In this document: positions 9,335-18,323 of the stretch, piece after piece
Layout: each line of letters begins with the position of its first letter
How positions within the stretch are numbered: the first letter of the stretch is position 1
DNA from: Sinorhizobium sp. A49
Lineage (GTDB): Bacteria > Pseudomonadota > Alphaproteobacteria > Rhizobiales > Rhizobiaceae
Length of the DNA: 64,000 bases
Assembly (NCBI RefSeq): GCF_002002725.1
Contig: NZ_MUNW01000033.1
Location: 1 to 64,000, forward strand
Direction: 5' to 3'
The notes under the pieces: model-generated
Seen by the model: the letters and a program-made list of their open reading frames with translations, nothing else
Told to the model about the DNA's origin: nothing
Database searches by the model: none
Made by a program: the position numbers and the translations under genes

Positions 9335-9734
9335 ACGTCTCCCAGGGTTGATCACGGAGGCGCCTGTGTTTTCAAAATCCTTGACGGTGCTTGTGACAAG
9401 GATGAGATCGTGGACGATCGCGGTCGCGGCGATCAACCCGTTGATATCGCCGCGGGGGCGGATTGCCGCGATGCGGCCCCATTCGACCGCGATTTGGTCG
9501 GTTATCGGCAAAAATGCGGTCGCCGTGGTCGTGGCGCAGCTTGCGCAGCCATTCGGTGAGGTGCGCGGCAGTCTTCGGATCCGACATCTTCTTCAGGGCA
9601 ATGCCGCGCATGATTTCGCCGAGGGTGAGCGCACTCAGGTGGATGCCGAGCGGATCGACAGAGCGCAGCCAGGACACCGCCTGCGGCGTGCCGCCTCGCG
9701 GCTCTGAGACGGGGTTAGTGTCAATCAGATACAT
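9335..9734 (-). pseudogene. Frameshifted VapC-type PIN-domain toxin
   Basis: From ATG 9732-9734 the frame reads MYLIDTNPVSEPRGGTP, then LSALTLGEIMRGI, the first two acidic PIN motifs (Asp and Glu). It loses frame at an A5 run at 9510-9514 (T5 on the coding strand). Removing one base restores RILPITDQIAVEWGRIAA...DINGLIAATAIVHDLILVT..VKDFENTGASVINP, the rest of a PIN toxin. The C-terminus after INP is also aberrant. The broken upstream antitoxin overlaps it by TGATG. The frameshift could in principle be a sequencing error in a homopolymer, but the damaged antitoxin argues for real decay. Confidence 0.72.
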
Positions 9735-9907
9735 CAGAAGGCCACATCGCGGCTTGGCGTCTTGACGCGTACATTCACCGCATCAGCGAGTTGATCGTCC
9801 CAAGCGGGACCGCCAAGCAGATCGTCGACCAGCGTTGGCCGGCCGGCGCGCAGAGCGTCGTAGTCATGAGCGGACAGCACGACGGCCGCGCGCTCACCGC
9901 GCAGCAT
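9734..9907 (-). pseudogene. Truncated Phd/YefM-type antitoxin
   Basis: The minus-strand frame ending at 9734 reads MLRGERAAVVLSAHDYDAL, the middle strand and helix of Phd/YefM antitoxins (normally preceded by about 30 residues ending ITRHGKP), followed by a toxin-binding tail. The N-terminal DNA-binding half is missing because the sequence above 9907 runs into the 3' end of the ABC permease gene at 9920. The stop overlaps the start of the PIN toxin, as in intact modules. Confidence 0.55.
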
Positions 9908-9919
9908 GGGATCGTTCAG

Positions 9920-10918
9920 CTACTCAGACTGCCGGAAATTGCGAATGCGGTCGAACAGGACCGCGAGGATGGTCGCGCCGCCGATGAACGTTCCTTGCCA
10001 GAATGCGTTGATGCCGAGCAGCCCGAGGCTATTGCGGATAACCTCGATGAGCGCTGCGCCAACCAGTGCGCCAAGAGCCGTGCCTGTGCCGCCGGCCAGG
10101 TTGGCACCGCCGATCACCGTCGCCGCGATGACCTGCAGTTCCATCCCGGCGCCAATATTGGTTGTCACCGCTCCGAGCCAACCGGTCTGGACGATGCCCG
10201 CAACGCCGGCCGAAAGGGCCGAAATCATATAGACACCAACTTTGATCGGGCGCACCGGAATACCGGTGGCAGTTGCCGCCTGTTCGTTGCCGCCGATAGC
10301 GTAGATATAGCGGCCCAGTCGTGTCCACCGCAGGACGAATCCCGTCAGCAACGTCAAAGCGATCATGTAGATCACCGGGTTCGCGATGCCGAACAGCCAT
10401 GCCCCACCGCCAAGCGCAAGCAGCTTGTCGTGGTCCGGGCCAAACTGAAAAACCACCGTGTTGTTGGACGCGACCATCGCCAGACTTCGCGCAATCGAAA
10501 GCATGCCGAGAGTGACGACGAAAGGGGGAAACCCGACGTAGGCGATGAGCAAGCCGTTGAATGCGCCGATAAGAAGCGCCGTTGCCACGGAGGCGGCAAT
10601 GCCAACCTCGATACTGTAACCGGAATGCATGACCACCGCGAGGACCATGCTGCATAGGCACAACACCGACCCGACCGATAGGTCGATGCCCCCGGTGATG
10701 ATAACCAGCGTCATTCCGAGGGCAATGATCGCCACGAAAGTGGCGTTGCGGGTGATGTTGTAAAGGTTCTTCGACGTAGCGAACGAATCCGTCGCGAAGG
10801 ACAGGAAGATGCACGCCAGTACGACGGCGAGCAACACCCAGAAGGTCTGGTTGGCGAGGACGGCAGCGCCCAGCGTGCGCCGTTTCTGAGCCATCGTCTG
10901 GTCGAGCGCCGTTGCCAT
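9920..10918 (-). CDS. Sugar-type ABC transporter permease (RbsC/FrcC family)
   Basis: This 332-residue integral membrane protein has about eight to ten hydrophobic helices and the BPD_transp_2 signatures ALGMTLVIITGGIDLSVGS (about 72-90) and GRYIYAIGGNEQAATATGIPV (about 220). These are characteristic of ribose/fructose/xylose-type importers. It would form the inner-membrane channel with the ATPase at 10954-11694 and the binding protein at 12911-13900. It follows the ATPase gene by 35 bp on the same strand. Confidence 0.92.
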   Translation of the reverse strand: MATALDQTMAQKRRTLGAAVLANQTFWVLLAVVLACIFLSFATDSFATSKNLYNITRNATFVAIIALGMTLVIITGGIDLSVGSVLCLCSMVLAVVMHSGYSIEVGIAASVATALLIGAFNGLLIAYVGFPPFVVTLGMLSIARSLAMVASNNTVVFQFGPDHDKLLALGGGAWLFGIANPVIYMIALTLLTGFVLRWTRLGRYIYAIGGNEQAATATGIPVRPIKVGVYMISALSAGVAGIVQTGWLGAVTTNIGAGMELQVIAATVIGGANLAGGTGTALGALVGAALIEVIRNSLGLLGINAFWQGTFIGGATILAVLFDRIRNFRQSE

Positions 10919-10953
10919 CGTTTAAGCATTCCCTCGATTCAGCTCTGCGGCGC

Positions 10954-11694
10954 TCATCCTCTTTCGATGGCGCCGGTAATCAATCCTGTCACTTCCTCAG
11001 GCGATGTCTGCGAGATCGGCTTGTCGGCAACCTTTCGGCCGCGCCGCATGACCACGACACGATCGGCAACGTCAAAAACGTCCGGCATGCGATGGCTGAT
11101 GAGCACGACCGCAATGCCGCGGTCGCGCAGCCCTCGGATCAGATGCAACACTTCGGCGACCTGGCGCACCGATATGGCGGCCGTCGGCTCGTCCATGAGG
11201 ACGATCTTTGCCTCGGAAATCATCGTTCTCGCGATCGCGACCGCCTGCCTTTGCCCGCCGGACATCTGCCGTACGAGATCACGGGGCCGCGTTTCGGATC
11301 GAAGTTCCCTGAAGATTTCTCCGGCGCGCCTGTACATCGCCTTATAGTCTAACACACGCAAAGGGCCGAAACCGCGCCTGAGCTCGCGCCCAAGGAAAAC
11401 GTTGGCCGCCGCCGATAGATTGTTGCAAAGCGCCAGGTCCTGGTGAACGATTTCAATGCCGTGCTGCCTCGCCTCTATCGGCCGATGCAGCACGATTTCG
11501 CTGCCGTTGAGCCGTATCGTTCCCTGGCTCGGACGGTAATTCCCGGCAATCATTTTGACCAGCGTCGACTTGCCGGCGCCGTTATCTCCCATGAGGCCGA
11601 GCACCTGCCCCGCCTCCAGCGAAAGCGAAACGTCGCTAACCGCTTGGATGGCACCGAAGTGCTTGGAAATGTTGGTGATCTCAAGTGTCGCCAC
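10954..11694 (-). CDS. Sugar-type ABC transporter ATP-binding protein (single NBD, FrcA-like)
   Basis: This 246-residue ATPase has Walker A GDNGAGKST (about 36-44), Q-loop HQDLALC, signature MSGGQRQAVAIART (about 143) and Walker B KIVLMDEPTAA. It contains one nucleotide-binding domain, unlike the double-domain RbsA/XylG, as in the fructose transporter FrcA of rhizobia. The start is GTG at 11692-11694 with GGGAGG and AAGG upstream. It is the first gene of the leftward arm of a divergent locus. Confidence 0.92.
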   Translation of the reverse strand: MATLEITNISKHFGAIQAVSDVSLSLEAGQVLGLMGDNGAGKSTLVKMIAGNYRPSQGTIRLNGSEIVLHRPIEARQHGIEIVHQDLALCNNLSAAANVFLGRELRRGFGPLRVLDYKAMYRRAGEIFRELRSETRPRDLVRQMSGGQRQAVAIARTMISEAKIVLMDEPTAAISVRQVAEVLHLIRGLRDRGIAVVLISHRMPDVFDVADRVVVMRRGRKVADKPISQTSPEEVTGLITGAIERG

Positions 11695-11827
11695 CAGCCT
11701 TCTTGCCTCCCGAAGCGCGCCGGAGCGCCAAGCGGCGCGATCGTTCCACAGTCTTCACCCAGCGGTCGACAGCTTATTTACGCAAATCCTTATGAAGGCG
11801 TCAATGACGTCCTCTGCGTAGAAACTG

Positions 11828-11844
11828 TTTTGTATGACAAATAC
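11828..11844. promoter_or_regulatory. Palindrome matching the FadR-type GntR operator pattern
   Basis: TTTGTATGACAAA (11828-11840) is an inverted repeat, and its core TTGTATGACAA fits the T-N-G-T-N3-A-C-N-A consensus of the FadR subfamily of GntR regulators. A TATATT hexamer follows near 11856-11861 ahead of the rightward gene. The site lies in the divergent promoter between the ABC ATPase (start 11694) and the epimerase (start 11883). No GntR gene is adjacent in the window, so the regulator would be encoded elsewhere. Confidence 0.45.
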
Positions 11845-11882
11845 ACGTTGCCCTGTATATTAGGCATCGGTTGGAGACGAGC

Positions 11883-12863
11883 ATGCTTATCCTTGTCACC
11901 GGTGCAACGGGCAAGGTCGGGCGGAACCTCATCGCGAGGCTGCTTGACCATCCCCGTTTTTCGAGGGCGCGAATCCGTGCGCTCTGCCACAATCGGCGGC
12001 TTGATCCGTCCGAGCGAATGGACGTGGTCTACGGAACGATTGCCGACCGCGGTGTCGCCGAAGCGGCAATGAACGGGGTCACCCATGTCGTGCACCTTGC
12101 CACCTGCAAGGAAGCGCCGGACGATGTCATGGACATCTCGATCAAGGGAATGTTCTGGCTACTCGAGGCCTTCCGGGGCAGCCAGCCCGCGCGCCAATTC
12201 ATCCTCGTGGGCGGCGACGCGGCGGTCGGCCATTTCTTCCATCGTCACGATGGCCCGGTAACGGAGAAGACGCCGCACCGCGCCTATCCCGGCTGCTACG
12301 CGCTATCGAAGGTCCTCGAAGAAGTGATGCTCGAGCAATACTCGATTCAATATGGAACGAACGGTTGCTGCCTGCGTGCGCCGTGGATCATGGAGAAGGA
12401 CGACTTCAAACTGACCTTGTCGTTCGGCGACGATGTGTTCGGGGGACCCGACTGGAAGACCTTTTTTTCACCCGAAGAAGCGCGGCGATACGCCGACACA
12501 GGGACAGTACCGCTCCTGCGCGATGCAGACGGCCGGCCGCTCAAACGCAATTTCGTGCATGTCAGCGACCTGGTGAACGCAATCCTTTCGGCGATCGACA
12601 ATCCACGCGCGGCGCGGCAATTGTTCAACGTCTCTATGGATCTTCCGGTCGATTACGGTGAGGTCGCAGGCTACCTCGCGCGCACCCGCGGGCTCGCTTC
12701 AGTCGACGTCCCCAGCGCCTTCCACTCGAACTGGATGGACAACAGCAAGGCGAGATACCTTCTGGATTGGCGCCCTGACTACGATCTCGAAAAGCTTATC
12801 GACTCGGCCTGGCAATATGAGCGTCAGCCGAACGATCCTCGTATCGTCTGGTATCCGGGTTGA
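11883..12863 (+). CDS. NAD(P)-dependent sugar epimerase/dehydratase-family protein
   Basis: This 326-residue extended-SDR protein has a nucleotide-binding motif TGATGKVG at about 6-13 and active-site Tyr and Lys in CYALSKVLEE (about 140-150), and ends with a small substrate-binding domain. ATG at 11883 has GGAGACGAGC upstream. The closest functional class is NAD-dependent epimerase, dehydratase or aldose/uronate dehydrogenase; the substrate is not evident. It is the first gene rightward of the divergent promoter and precedes the sugar-binding protein, so it probably acts on the imported sugar or sugar acid. Confidence 0.85.
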   Translation: MLILVTGATGKVGRNLIARLLDHPRFSRARIRALCHNRRLDPSERMDVVYGTIADRGVAEAAMNGVTHVVHLATCKEAPDDVMDISIKGMFWLLEAFRGSQPARQFILVGGDAAVGHFFHRHDGPVTEKTPHRAYPGCYALSKVLEEVMLEQYSIQYGTNGCCLRAPWIMEKDDFKLTLSFGDDVFGGPDWKTFFSPEEARRYADTGTVPLLRDADGRPLKRNFVHVSDLVNAILSAIDNPRAARQLFNVSMDLPVDYGEVAGYLARTRGLASVDVPSAFHSNWMDNSKARYLLDWRPDYDLEKLIDSAWQYERQPNDPRIVWYPG

Positions 12864-12910
12864 TTTGTGCCGCGGACAGAAGCTGTCCGCTTGTTCAATG
12901 GGAGGAAAGA

Positions 12911-13900
12911 ATGAGAAAGACAGTATTGTTGGCCGCCGTTGCCGTCCTGGCGCTTTGTGCGGGTCAGGCATTGGCCAAGAAGCAGCTCGTCATCGTCGTG
13001 AAGGGGCTCGACAACCCCTTCTTCGAAGCGATCAACCAGGGTTGCCAGAAATGGAACAAGGAGAATCCGGACTCCGAGTATGAATGCTTCTACACCGGCC
13101 CTGCCTCGACATCCGACGAAGCTGGCGAAGCGCAGATCGTTCAGGACATGCTCGGCAAGGCCGACACGGCTGCAATCGCAATTTCGCCGTCGAACGCCAA
13201 ACTGATCGCTCAGACCCTGAAGACCGCGAACCCGACGATCCCAGTCATGACGCTCGACGCCGACCTCGCCAAGGAGGATTCGGCCCTGCGCAAGACGTAT
13301 CTGGGAACCGACAACTACCTGATGGGCGCGCGCATCGGCGAATACATCAAGAAGGCCAAGCCTAGTGGCGGCAAGATCTGCACGATCGAAGGCAATCCGG
13401 GAGCGGACAATATCTTGCGCCGGGCCCAGGGCATGCGCGACACGCTGACCGGTAAAGAGGGGCTAACGGAACTGAAGGGCGAAGGAGGCTGGACGGAAGT
13501 CGCCGGCTGCCCGGTTTTCACCAATGACGACGGGGCCAAAGGCGTTCAGGCGATGACGGACATACTTGCAGCCAACCCGGACCTCGATGCCTTCGGCATC
13601 ATGGGCGGCTGGCCGCTGTTCGGCGCACCGCAGCCCTACCGCGATCTCTTCAAGCCGTTAGCGGAAAAGATTGCCACGAACGAATTCGTCATCGGCGCCG
13701 CAGACACGATTGGTGATGAGGTGGCCATCGCCCGCGAAGGGCTGGTGACGGCACTTGTCGGACAGCGCCCGTTCGAAATGGGCTACAAGGCGCCATCTGT
13801 CATGCTGGACCTGATCGCCGGAAAACCAGTGGAAGATCCGGTGTTCACCGGTCTTGATGAATGCACCAAGGACACGGTCGATACGTGCATCCAGAAGTAA
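12911..13900 (+). CDS. Sugar-type ABC transporter substrate-binding protein
   Basis: This 329-residue periplasmic protein has a clear Sec signal peptide (MRKTVLLAAVAVLALCAGQALA). It has a Peripla_BP_4 fold with KGLDNPFFEAINQGCQKW near the N-terminus, typical of ribose/rhizopine/fructose-binding proteins. ATG 12911 is preceded by GGGAGGAAAGA. It should deliver ligand to the permease and ATPase encoded divergently (9920-11694). Cysteines near the middle and the C-terminus (C-P-V-F, DECTKDTVDTC) could form disulfides. Ligand unknown. Confidence 0.92.
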   Translation: MRKTVLLAAVAVLALCAGQALAKKQLVIVVKGLDNPFFEAINQGCQKWNKENPDSEYECFYTGPASTSDEAGEAQIVQDMLGKADTAAIAISPSNAKLIAQTLKTANPTIPVMTLDADLAKEDSALRKTYLGTDNYLMGARIGEYIKKAKPSGGKICTIEGNPGADNILRRAQGMRDTLTGKEGLTELKGEGGWTEVAGCPVFTNDDGAKGVQAMTDILAANPDLDAFGIMGGWPLFGAPQPYRDLFKPLAEKIATNEFVIGAADTIGDEVAIAREGLVTALVGQRPFEMGYKAPSVMLDLIAGKPVEDPVFTGLDECTKDTVDTCIQK

Positions 13901-13957
13901 CGGTCCCGTCCGTGACACGGTCGTGCGTGTCCGGACAAAACCCTTCGCATCCGGCCG

Positions 13958-13993
13958 AGCCCGCGTCGCGCCTTTACGGCGCTGGCGCGGGCT
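13958..13993 (+). terminator. Strong stem-loop after the sugar-binding-protein gene
   Basis: AGCCCGCG and GCGCC pair with GGCGC and CGCGGGCT around a TTTAC loop, giving a 13-bp stem with a small internal bulge. No T-run follows, so it is more likely an mRNA-stabilising or attenuating hairpin that raises expression of the binding protein over the downstream epimerase than a full terminator. Confidence 0.55.
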
Positions 13994-14186
13994 GGATCAA
14001 GCTCGTCCCTGTTGACGCGAGCGACAGGGATCGACAGCATCGGAACGTGTCGATCGGCAGCCGCGAAACCAACCTTGCCGGCCCTTCGGGGCGAATTGGC
14101 GATGGCGATTGCCTGAGCCATCGACCTATGGTTTTTGAGCACATTGGCGCGAGCGAACGCGTATATTGCACATTGTGGGGAGCAGA

Positions 14187-15083
14187 ATGACAAAGAGGAT
14201 CATCTTCACCGGCGGCAGCGGAAAAGCCGGCCGCCATGTCGTTCAATACCTGGTCGAACGTGGGCACCAGGTGCTCAACCTCGACGCCCGGCCGCTTGAC
14301 AATCCCAAGGTCAGGACGCTCATCACCGATATCACCGATAGCGGCCAAGTCTTCAACGCTCTGTCGAGCTACACCGGGCTGCACGAGTTCGACCCGTCCT
14401 TGAGACCGCAGCAGATCGACGCCGTCGTGCACTTTGCCGCCATTCCACGCATCATGATCGCTCCCGACAACGAACTTTTCCGCGTCAATGCGCTCGGCAC
14501 CTATAACGTCATCGAAGCGGCTGTGAAGCTTGGCATTCGCAAGGTCGTCATCGCATCCAGCGAGACGACCTACGGCCTCGTCTTCGCCAACGAACCCCGC
14601 AACCCGACCTACTTCCCACTCGACGAAGAGTATGATGTCGACCCGATGGACAGCTATGCCCTGTCGAAAGTTGTCAACGAGCAGACCTCTCGCGCCTTCG
14701 CGGCGCGCAGCGGCATCGACATCTATGCCTTGCGCATCGGCAACGTCATCGAACCGCATGAGTACGAATTGTTTCCCGGATGGTTCGCCGACCCGGGCTT
14801 CCGCAAACGTATCGCCTGGAGCTACATCGATGCGCGCGACCTCGGTCAGATCACGCTTCGCGCCGTGGAAAAGGACGGGCTGGGGTTCCAGATTTTCAAC
14901 GCAGCCAGCGACGACACCTCTTCCGATCTGCCGACCCGAGAGCTAATCGACCGGTTCTATCCGGGCACGCCGCTCAAGAGGGAACTCGGTGAATTCGAGA
15001 CACTGCTCTCGAATCGGAAGGTCCGAGACGTGCTGGGCTTTCGCAGCGAGCATGGCTGGAGAAAATACGTCTCCGCTGACTGA
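14187..15083 (+). CDS. Second NAD(P)-dependent epimerase/dehydratase-family protein
   Basis: This 298-residue extended SDR has FTGGSGKAGRHV at about 7-18, SSETTYG around 126 and active-site Tyr and Lys in DSYALSKVVNEQ (about 155-165). ATG 14187 follows TGTGGGGAGCAGA. It is distinct from the first epimerase at 11883. It lies 286 bp downstream of the binding-protein gene behind a hairpin, so it may be a lower-expressed part of the same operon or have its own promoter. It probably takes part in catabolism of the transported sugar; exact reaction unknown. Confidence 0.83.
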   Translation: MTKRIIFTGGSGKAGRHVVQYLVERGHQVLNLDARPLDNPKVRTLITDITDSGQVFNALSSYTGLHEFDPSLRPQQIDAVVHFAAIPRIMIAPDNELFRVNALGTYNVIEAAVKLGIRKVVIASSETTYGLVFANEPRNPTYFPLDEEYDVDPMDSYALSKVVNEQTSRAFAARSGIDIYALRIGNVIEPHEYELFPGWFADPGFRKRIAWSYIDARDLGQITLRAVEKDGLGFQIFNAASDDTSSDLPTRELIDRFYPGTPLKRELGEFETLLSNRKVRDVLGFRSEHGWRKYVSAD

Positions 15084-15109
15084 AGTACGGGCAAGCACTT
15101 TGGTGCATG

Positions 15110-15475
15110 GATCCGGACCTGAGCGGGGTGGGTATCTTTGAGGGGCATGATAGACCGTGGCCGACTTGCGGCGGACGGATTTCGGGCGTGCGCCGGCAAG
15201 CGTCCGGTTGAGCACGGCGCAGCCGATGGCGCACCGATTCCAACAAGCCTTCTGACTGCCGTAGCGGCAAGCCAAACACCACGCCCAACGTCAAGGTTGT
15301 CTCGATCGCCAGATCAAAATGACGGTGCTGCCGCCACGTGTCTTGCGTCTTGGCGATAGCCTGAAGTGTCTGGCCGGCCTGCCAGTCGTTCGGGGTGTAG
15401 CCGGCGTCGACAGCGACGCGCGATGCGCCGCCCTTCTCCAGCTGCTGGCCGGTGTGGCGATTCTGCTAGAGTGAT
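15110..15475 (-). mobile_element. IS5-like transposase remnant
   Basis: The minus strand reads TWRQHRHFDLAIETTLTLGVVFGLPLRQSEGLLESV, the conserved N-terminal region of IS5-family transposases. After LLESV the frame degenerates, and no DDE domain follows. Upstream residues (GYTPNDWQAGQTLQ) are partly family-like. It is a dead fragment between the epimerase and the adenylate cyclase. Confidence 0.7.
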
Positions 15476-15756
15476 CCCCTCAGAAAACCTTGCCTTCCTT
15501 CAGGTGTCGTCGCCTTCATGTCTCGGCGAAGCTGCTTAATGTTTCGCAAAGCATCCTGTCTTCATTCTGGGCTACGGGCTCATCGCCACCATGATGCAAG
15601 GCGGTCCAGCGGAAAAGTCATGTGAGACGCGGGCTGGTTGACGCGTTTTGTGGAGCGTCTGAAAAAGCTTGGCACTGCGATCCACACCGCCGTTCTCGCG
15701 TAGCGCTTATCCGTTGATCAAGTCCTCGAACGCGTCCGAATTGTCCCCACCCGCTG
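15476..15756. other. Intergenic stretch without a recognisable gene
   Basis: About 280 bp between the IS remnant and the adenylate cyclase stop. Only short open frames are present; no repeat, RNA or promoter stands out. Confidence 0.5.
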
Positions 15757-17463
15757 TCAAATCTCCGGCAGGCCAGCCTTTCGGAAGCCGTCGACAAAGT
15801 GGTCTCGTACAGATGCATCGCGCAGCGGCTGGGAGCTGAGCCAATGGCCGATCGTGAAATGAGGGTGGGCGATCAGGAACAATTCTGCTTCTCGCCGCGC
15901 CTCCTCACGGTGGCCCAACTGCGCAAGCGTAGCAGCCAGGAATTTGCGTGAGTTGGTGCGATACGTATCTTTCCTGCGGAGTGTAGCGGTTGCCGCCTCA
16001 TAGTCCCGCGCGGCGTATTGCGCCTGCCCAAGATGACAAAGATACCAGCAGGCTGGATAGGGATTGAGCCGCAGAGCTTTTTCGATCTGCGCTAGTCCGT
16101 CGGCAACCCTGCCGTCCAGCACGGACATGTCCGACATGGCGGCCCAGGTGTCGGCGTGGTTGGGGTCCAGCTCCAGGGCCTTCGCGAAGGCGGCTTCCGA
16201 TTCTTCCCATCGCCGCTCATAAGCCAGAATGGTCCCCAGAACGTAACGGCAGCCGGCATCGTTGGGATCCAGGTCGACCGCCTTCTGCGCGAACGTCGCC
16301 GCCATCCGACGGTTGGGATCTTCGGGTTCGCCGAAATGAGTCCACGCAAGCCAACGGTTATAGGCGAGCAGACCGACCGCCTCGGCATATGATGGCTCGA
16401 GCTTAACCGCGCGTTGGAGCAGCATATAGGCCTCACGCTCAGTTTGTGGTGACTCTTCCGTCAGGAGGCGGGCGCGCACACACAGATCGTACGCCTCAAA
16501 GTTCTTCGGCCGATTGCGCTGCGTCGGGATGGTCAGCCGGCCGACGAGGGCTTCAACAATCTTGGCGTTAACTTCATCCTGTAATTCGAAAACATCTTCC
16601 ACGGTGCTGTCAAACCGGTCGGCCCACAAGTGCTGGCCGCCAAGCGCATCGATCAATTGGGCATTGATGCGGACACGGCCCATTGCGCGTCTGGCGCTCC
16701 CCTCGAGGACGTAGCGGACGCCGAGTTCCTGGGCGACCAGCCGTACGTCGACCGGCTTGCCCTTGTAGCCGTATACGGAATTGCGCGCGATGACGAACAG
16801 GCCAGCCGTGCGGGAAAGGTCGGTGATCAGGTCTTCGGTCAAGCCGTCGACGAAAGGCGCGTCCGCTTCATCCGCACTCATATTCGTGAACGGCAATACA
16901 GCGATCGAGGGACATTCGGGCAGCGGCAATATGCTCTGCAGCGCATCCGGCCAATGCCACACGTGGACCGGGCGCGTCAGGTTCTTTAGGTAGCGTTCGC
17001 CTGCATCAAAGAACCGGTCGCCGATCTTGCCGACGATCTCGCCGTGAACTTTGGCTGAAATGCAGATACCTCCCGGTGCGGCCTGCGTCTCGAGGCGCGC
17101 TGCGACATTGACGCCGTCGCCGAGGACGTCTGAACCGTCGTCAATGACATCTCCCAGATTGACGCCGACACGCAAAAGCAGGCGCCGGTCTCCGGAAGCC
17201 TCAACAGCAGTGGTGGCCCGTTGCATTTCCAACGCTGCTGCGACCGCGTCCACCGCGCTACCGAATTCGATTAAGAATCCGTCGCCCATGACCTTGAAGA
17301 TACGACCGTTGTGGCGCATCACAGCCGGCTCGATAACGCCAGAACGGAGTTCCCTGAGGTTCGCCAGCGTCGCGACTTCATCAGCTTCCATCAGGCGTGA
17401 ATATCCCACCACATCGGCAACGACGATGGCGGCAAGACGACGCTGAAGAGATTGATCCGTCAT
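15757..17463 (-). CDS. Class III adenylate/guanylate cyclase with TPR domain
   Basis: This 568-residue protein has three parts. Residues about 8-130 are a class III nucleotidyl cyclase domain with metal-binding aspartates in VVADVVGYSRLM (Asp17) and VMGDGFLIEF (Asp61), and VNVAARLE. About 185-300 is a TolB-like region beginning PSIAVLPFTNMS. About 335-550 is an array of TPR units (VDLDPNDAGCRYVLG, LELDPNHADTWAAMS). No membrane helix is seen, so it is probably cytoplasmic. Rhizobia carry many such cyclases; the TPR part likely senses a protein or peptide partner. It is apparently monocistronic. Confidence 0.92.
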   Translation of the reverse strand: MTDQSLQRRLAAIVVADVVGYSRLMEADEVATLANLRELRSGVIEPAVMRHNGRIFKVMGDGFLIEFGSAVDAVAAALEMQRATTAVEASGDRRLLLRVGVNLGDVIDDGSDVLGDGVNVAARLETQAAPGGICISAKVHGEIVGKIGDRFFDAGERYLKNLTRPVHVWHWPDALQSILPLPECPSIAVLPFTNMSADEADAPFVDGLTEDLITDLSRTAGLFVIARNSVYGYKGKPVDVRLVAQELGVRYVLEGSARRAMGRVRINAQLIDALGGQHLWADRFDSTVEDVFELQDEVNAKIVEALVGRLTIPTQRNRPKNFEAYDLCVRARLLTEESPQTEREAYMLLQRAVKLEPSYAEAVGLLAYNRWLAWTHFGEPEDPNRRMAATFAQKAVDLDPNDAGCRYVLGTILAYERRWEESEAAFAKALELDPNHADTWAAMSDMSVLDGRVADGLAQIEKALRLNPYPACWYLCHLGQAQYAARDYEAATATLRRKDTYRTNSRKFLAATLAQLGHREEARREAELFLIAHPHFTIGHWLSSQPLRDASVRDHFVDGFRKAGLPEI

Positions 17464-18076
17464 GTGAGGACAAGCCTAACGACCGATTTAGCAAGTTATT
17501 GTTCAACCGCGGGTGAGTCAACAAGTGGCAAGAAGTATGTCCAGGCGATCTCCACCTCCATCGAGCCGTCATCCTTCCTTGTGACCGACCGCGTCGAAGT
17601 GGGCTATACGGAAATGAGTATCCACGGAAAGCGGAGGGTTCTTGAACGTCTAGTGATGGGCGGCGATCGGGGACTTTCGGCGGAAGTGCCCGGTTCTGTT
17701 CGCGAAATTGCGTTCCGGGGGAGACCCGAACTGCAACTGCGCTAAGTCTGCATTTCTGGCCAACTCTCCAGATGCGGCCAGTCTTCCTCCGGCCCAATTT
17801 TGACGCTCGGGTCGCACTGACCAAGTATCCGTCCTGACGCTCCTCGGGCGTTCAGATCACTCGACGACGGGAAGCCGGTGGCACGGATGCCTCCTATCCC
17901 TCGCCTTGATGGGATATGAACCCGCGGCTCCTGCAGTTGTTGAATTTCATGGATACGATGTCGACGCATAGCGCCGGCTAGGCCGCGCACCCACTTAGAG
18001 CCCCCCCAGACAGGGCAAGCATGCCAACGTCGCCGGCTTTGCACGTACCAGAGTGGACACTAGGCGTGGATTTCGT
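17464..18076. other. Intergenic stretch upstream of the cyclase and vapBC
   Basis: About 610 bp. It must contain the leftward cyclase promoter near 17464-17520. Open frames in it have no recognisable motif or initiation signal. No RNA gene or IS end was recognised. Confidence 0.5.
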
Positions 18077-18104
18077 CACCAAATGGTGCTATTCGTAGGC
18101 ACCA
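18077..18104. promoter_or_regulatory. Inverted-repeat operator candidate for vapBC
   Basis: CACCAAATGGTG (18077-18088) is a palindrome, and a further half-site GCACCA (18099-18104) pairs with TGGTGC (18084-18089). This gives three CACCA half-sites just 19-46 bp before the vapB start, where ribbon-helix-helix antitoxins autoregulate. Confidence 0.5.
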
Positions 18105-18122
18105 AAATCAGGAAACCAATCG

Positions 18123-18323
18123 ATGCGCTCGACTATCAACCTCGACGACACGCTCATGGAGAGGGCGAGATCCCTAACCGGCACGAAAGAAACCGCCGCC
18201 CTGGTCCGCCAAGCGTTGGAGACGCTTGTACGGGTTGAGTCGGGAAGACGCCTCATCGCGCTCGGGGGAACCATGCCGGATGCGGAAGCAGCCCCACGCC
18301 GCCGGAGCGCAGCTGCCAAGTGA
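18123..18323 (+). CDS. vapB: VapB-type antitoxin
   Basis: This 66-residue protein has an N-terminal ribbon-helix-helix-like segment (MRSTINLDDTLMERARSLTG, then ETAALVRQALETLV) and a basic, disordered C-terminal tail that would wrap the toxin. AGGAAACC precedes the ATG. It overlaps the PIN toxin by four bases (GTGA). It neutralises VapC and represses its own promoter; the inverted repeats just upstream fit that. Confidence 0.88.
   Translation: MRSTINLDDTLMERARSLTGTKETAALVRQALETLVRVESGRRLIALGGTMPDAEAAPRRRSAAAK

Noticed and set aside
17464-18076. Open frames between the cyclase and vapB as small genes
   Set aside because: No initiation signals, no recognised motifs and overlapping frames on both strands.
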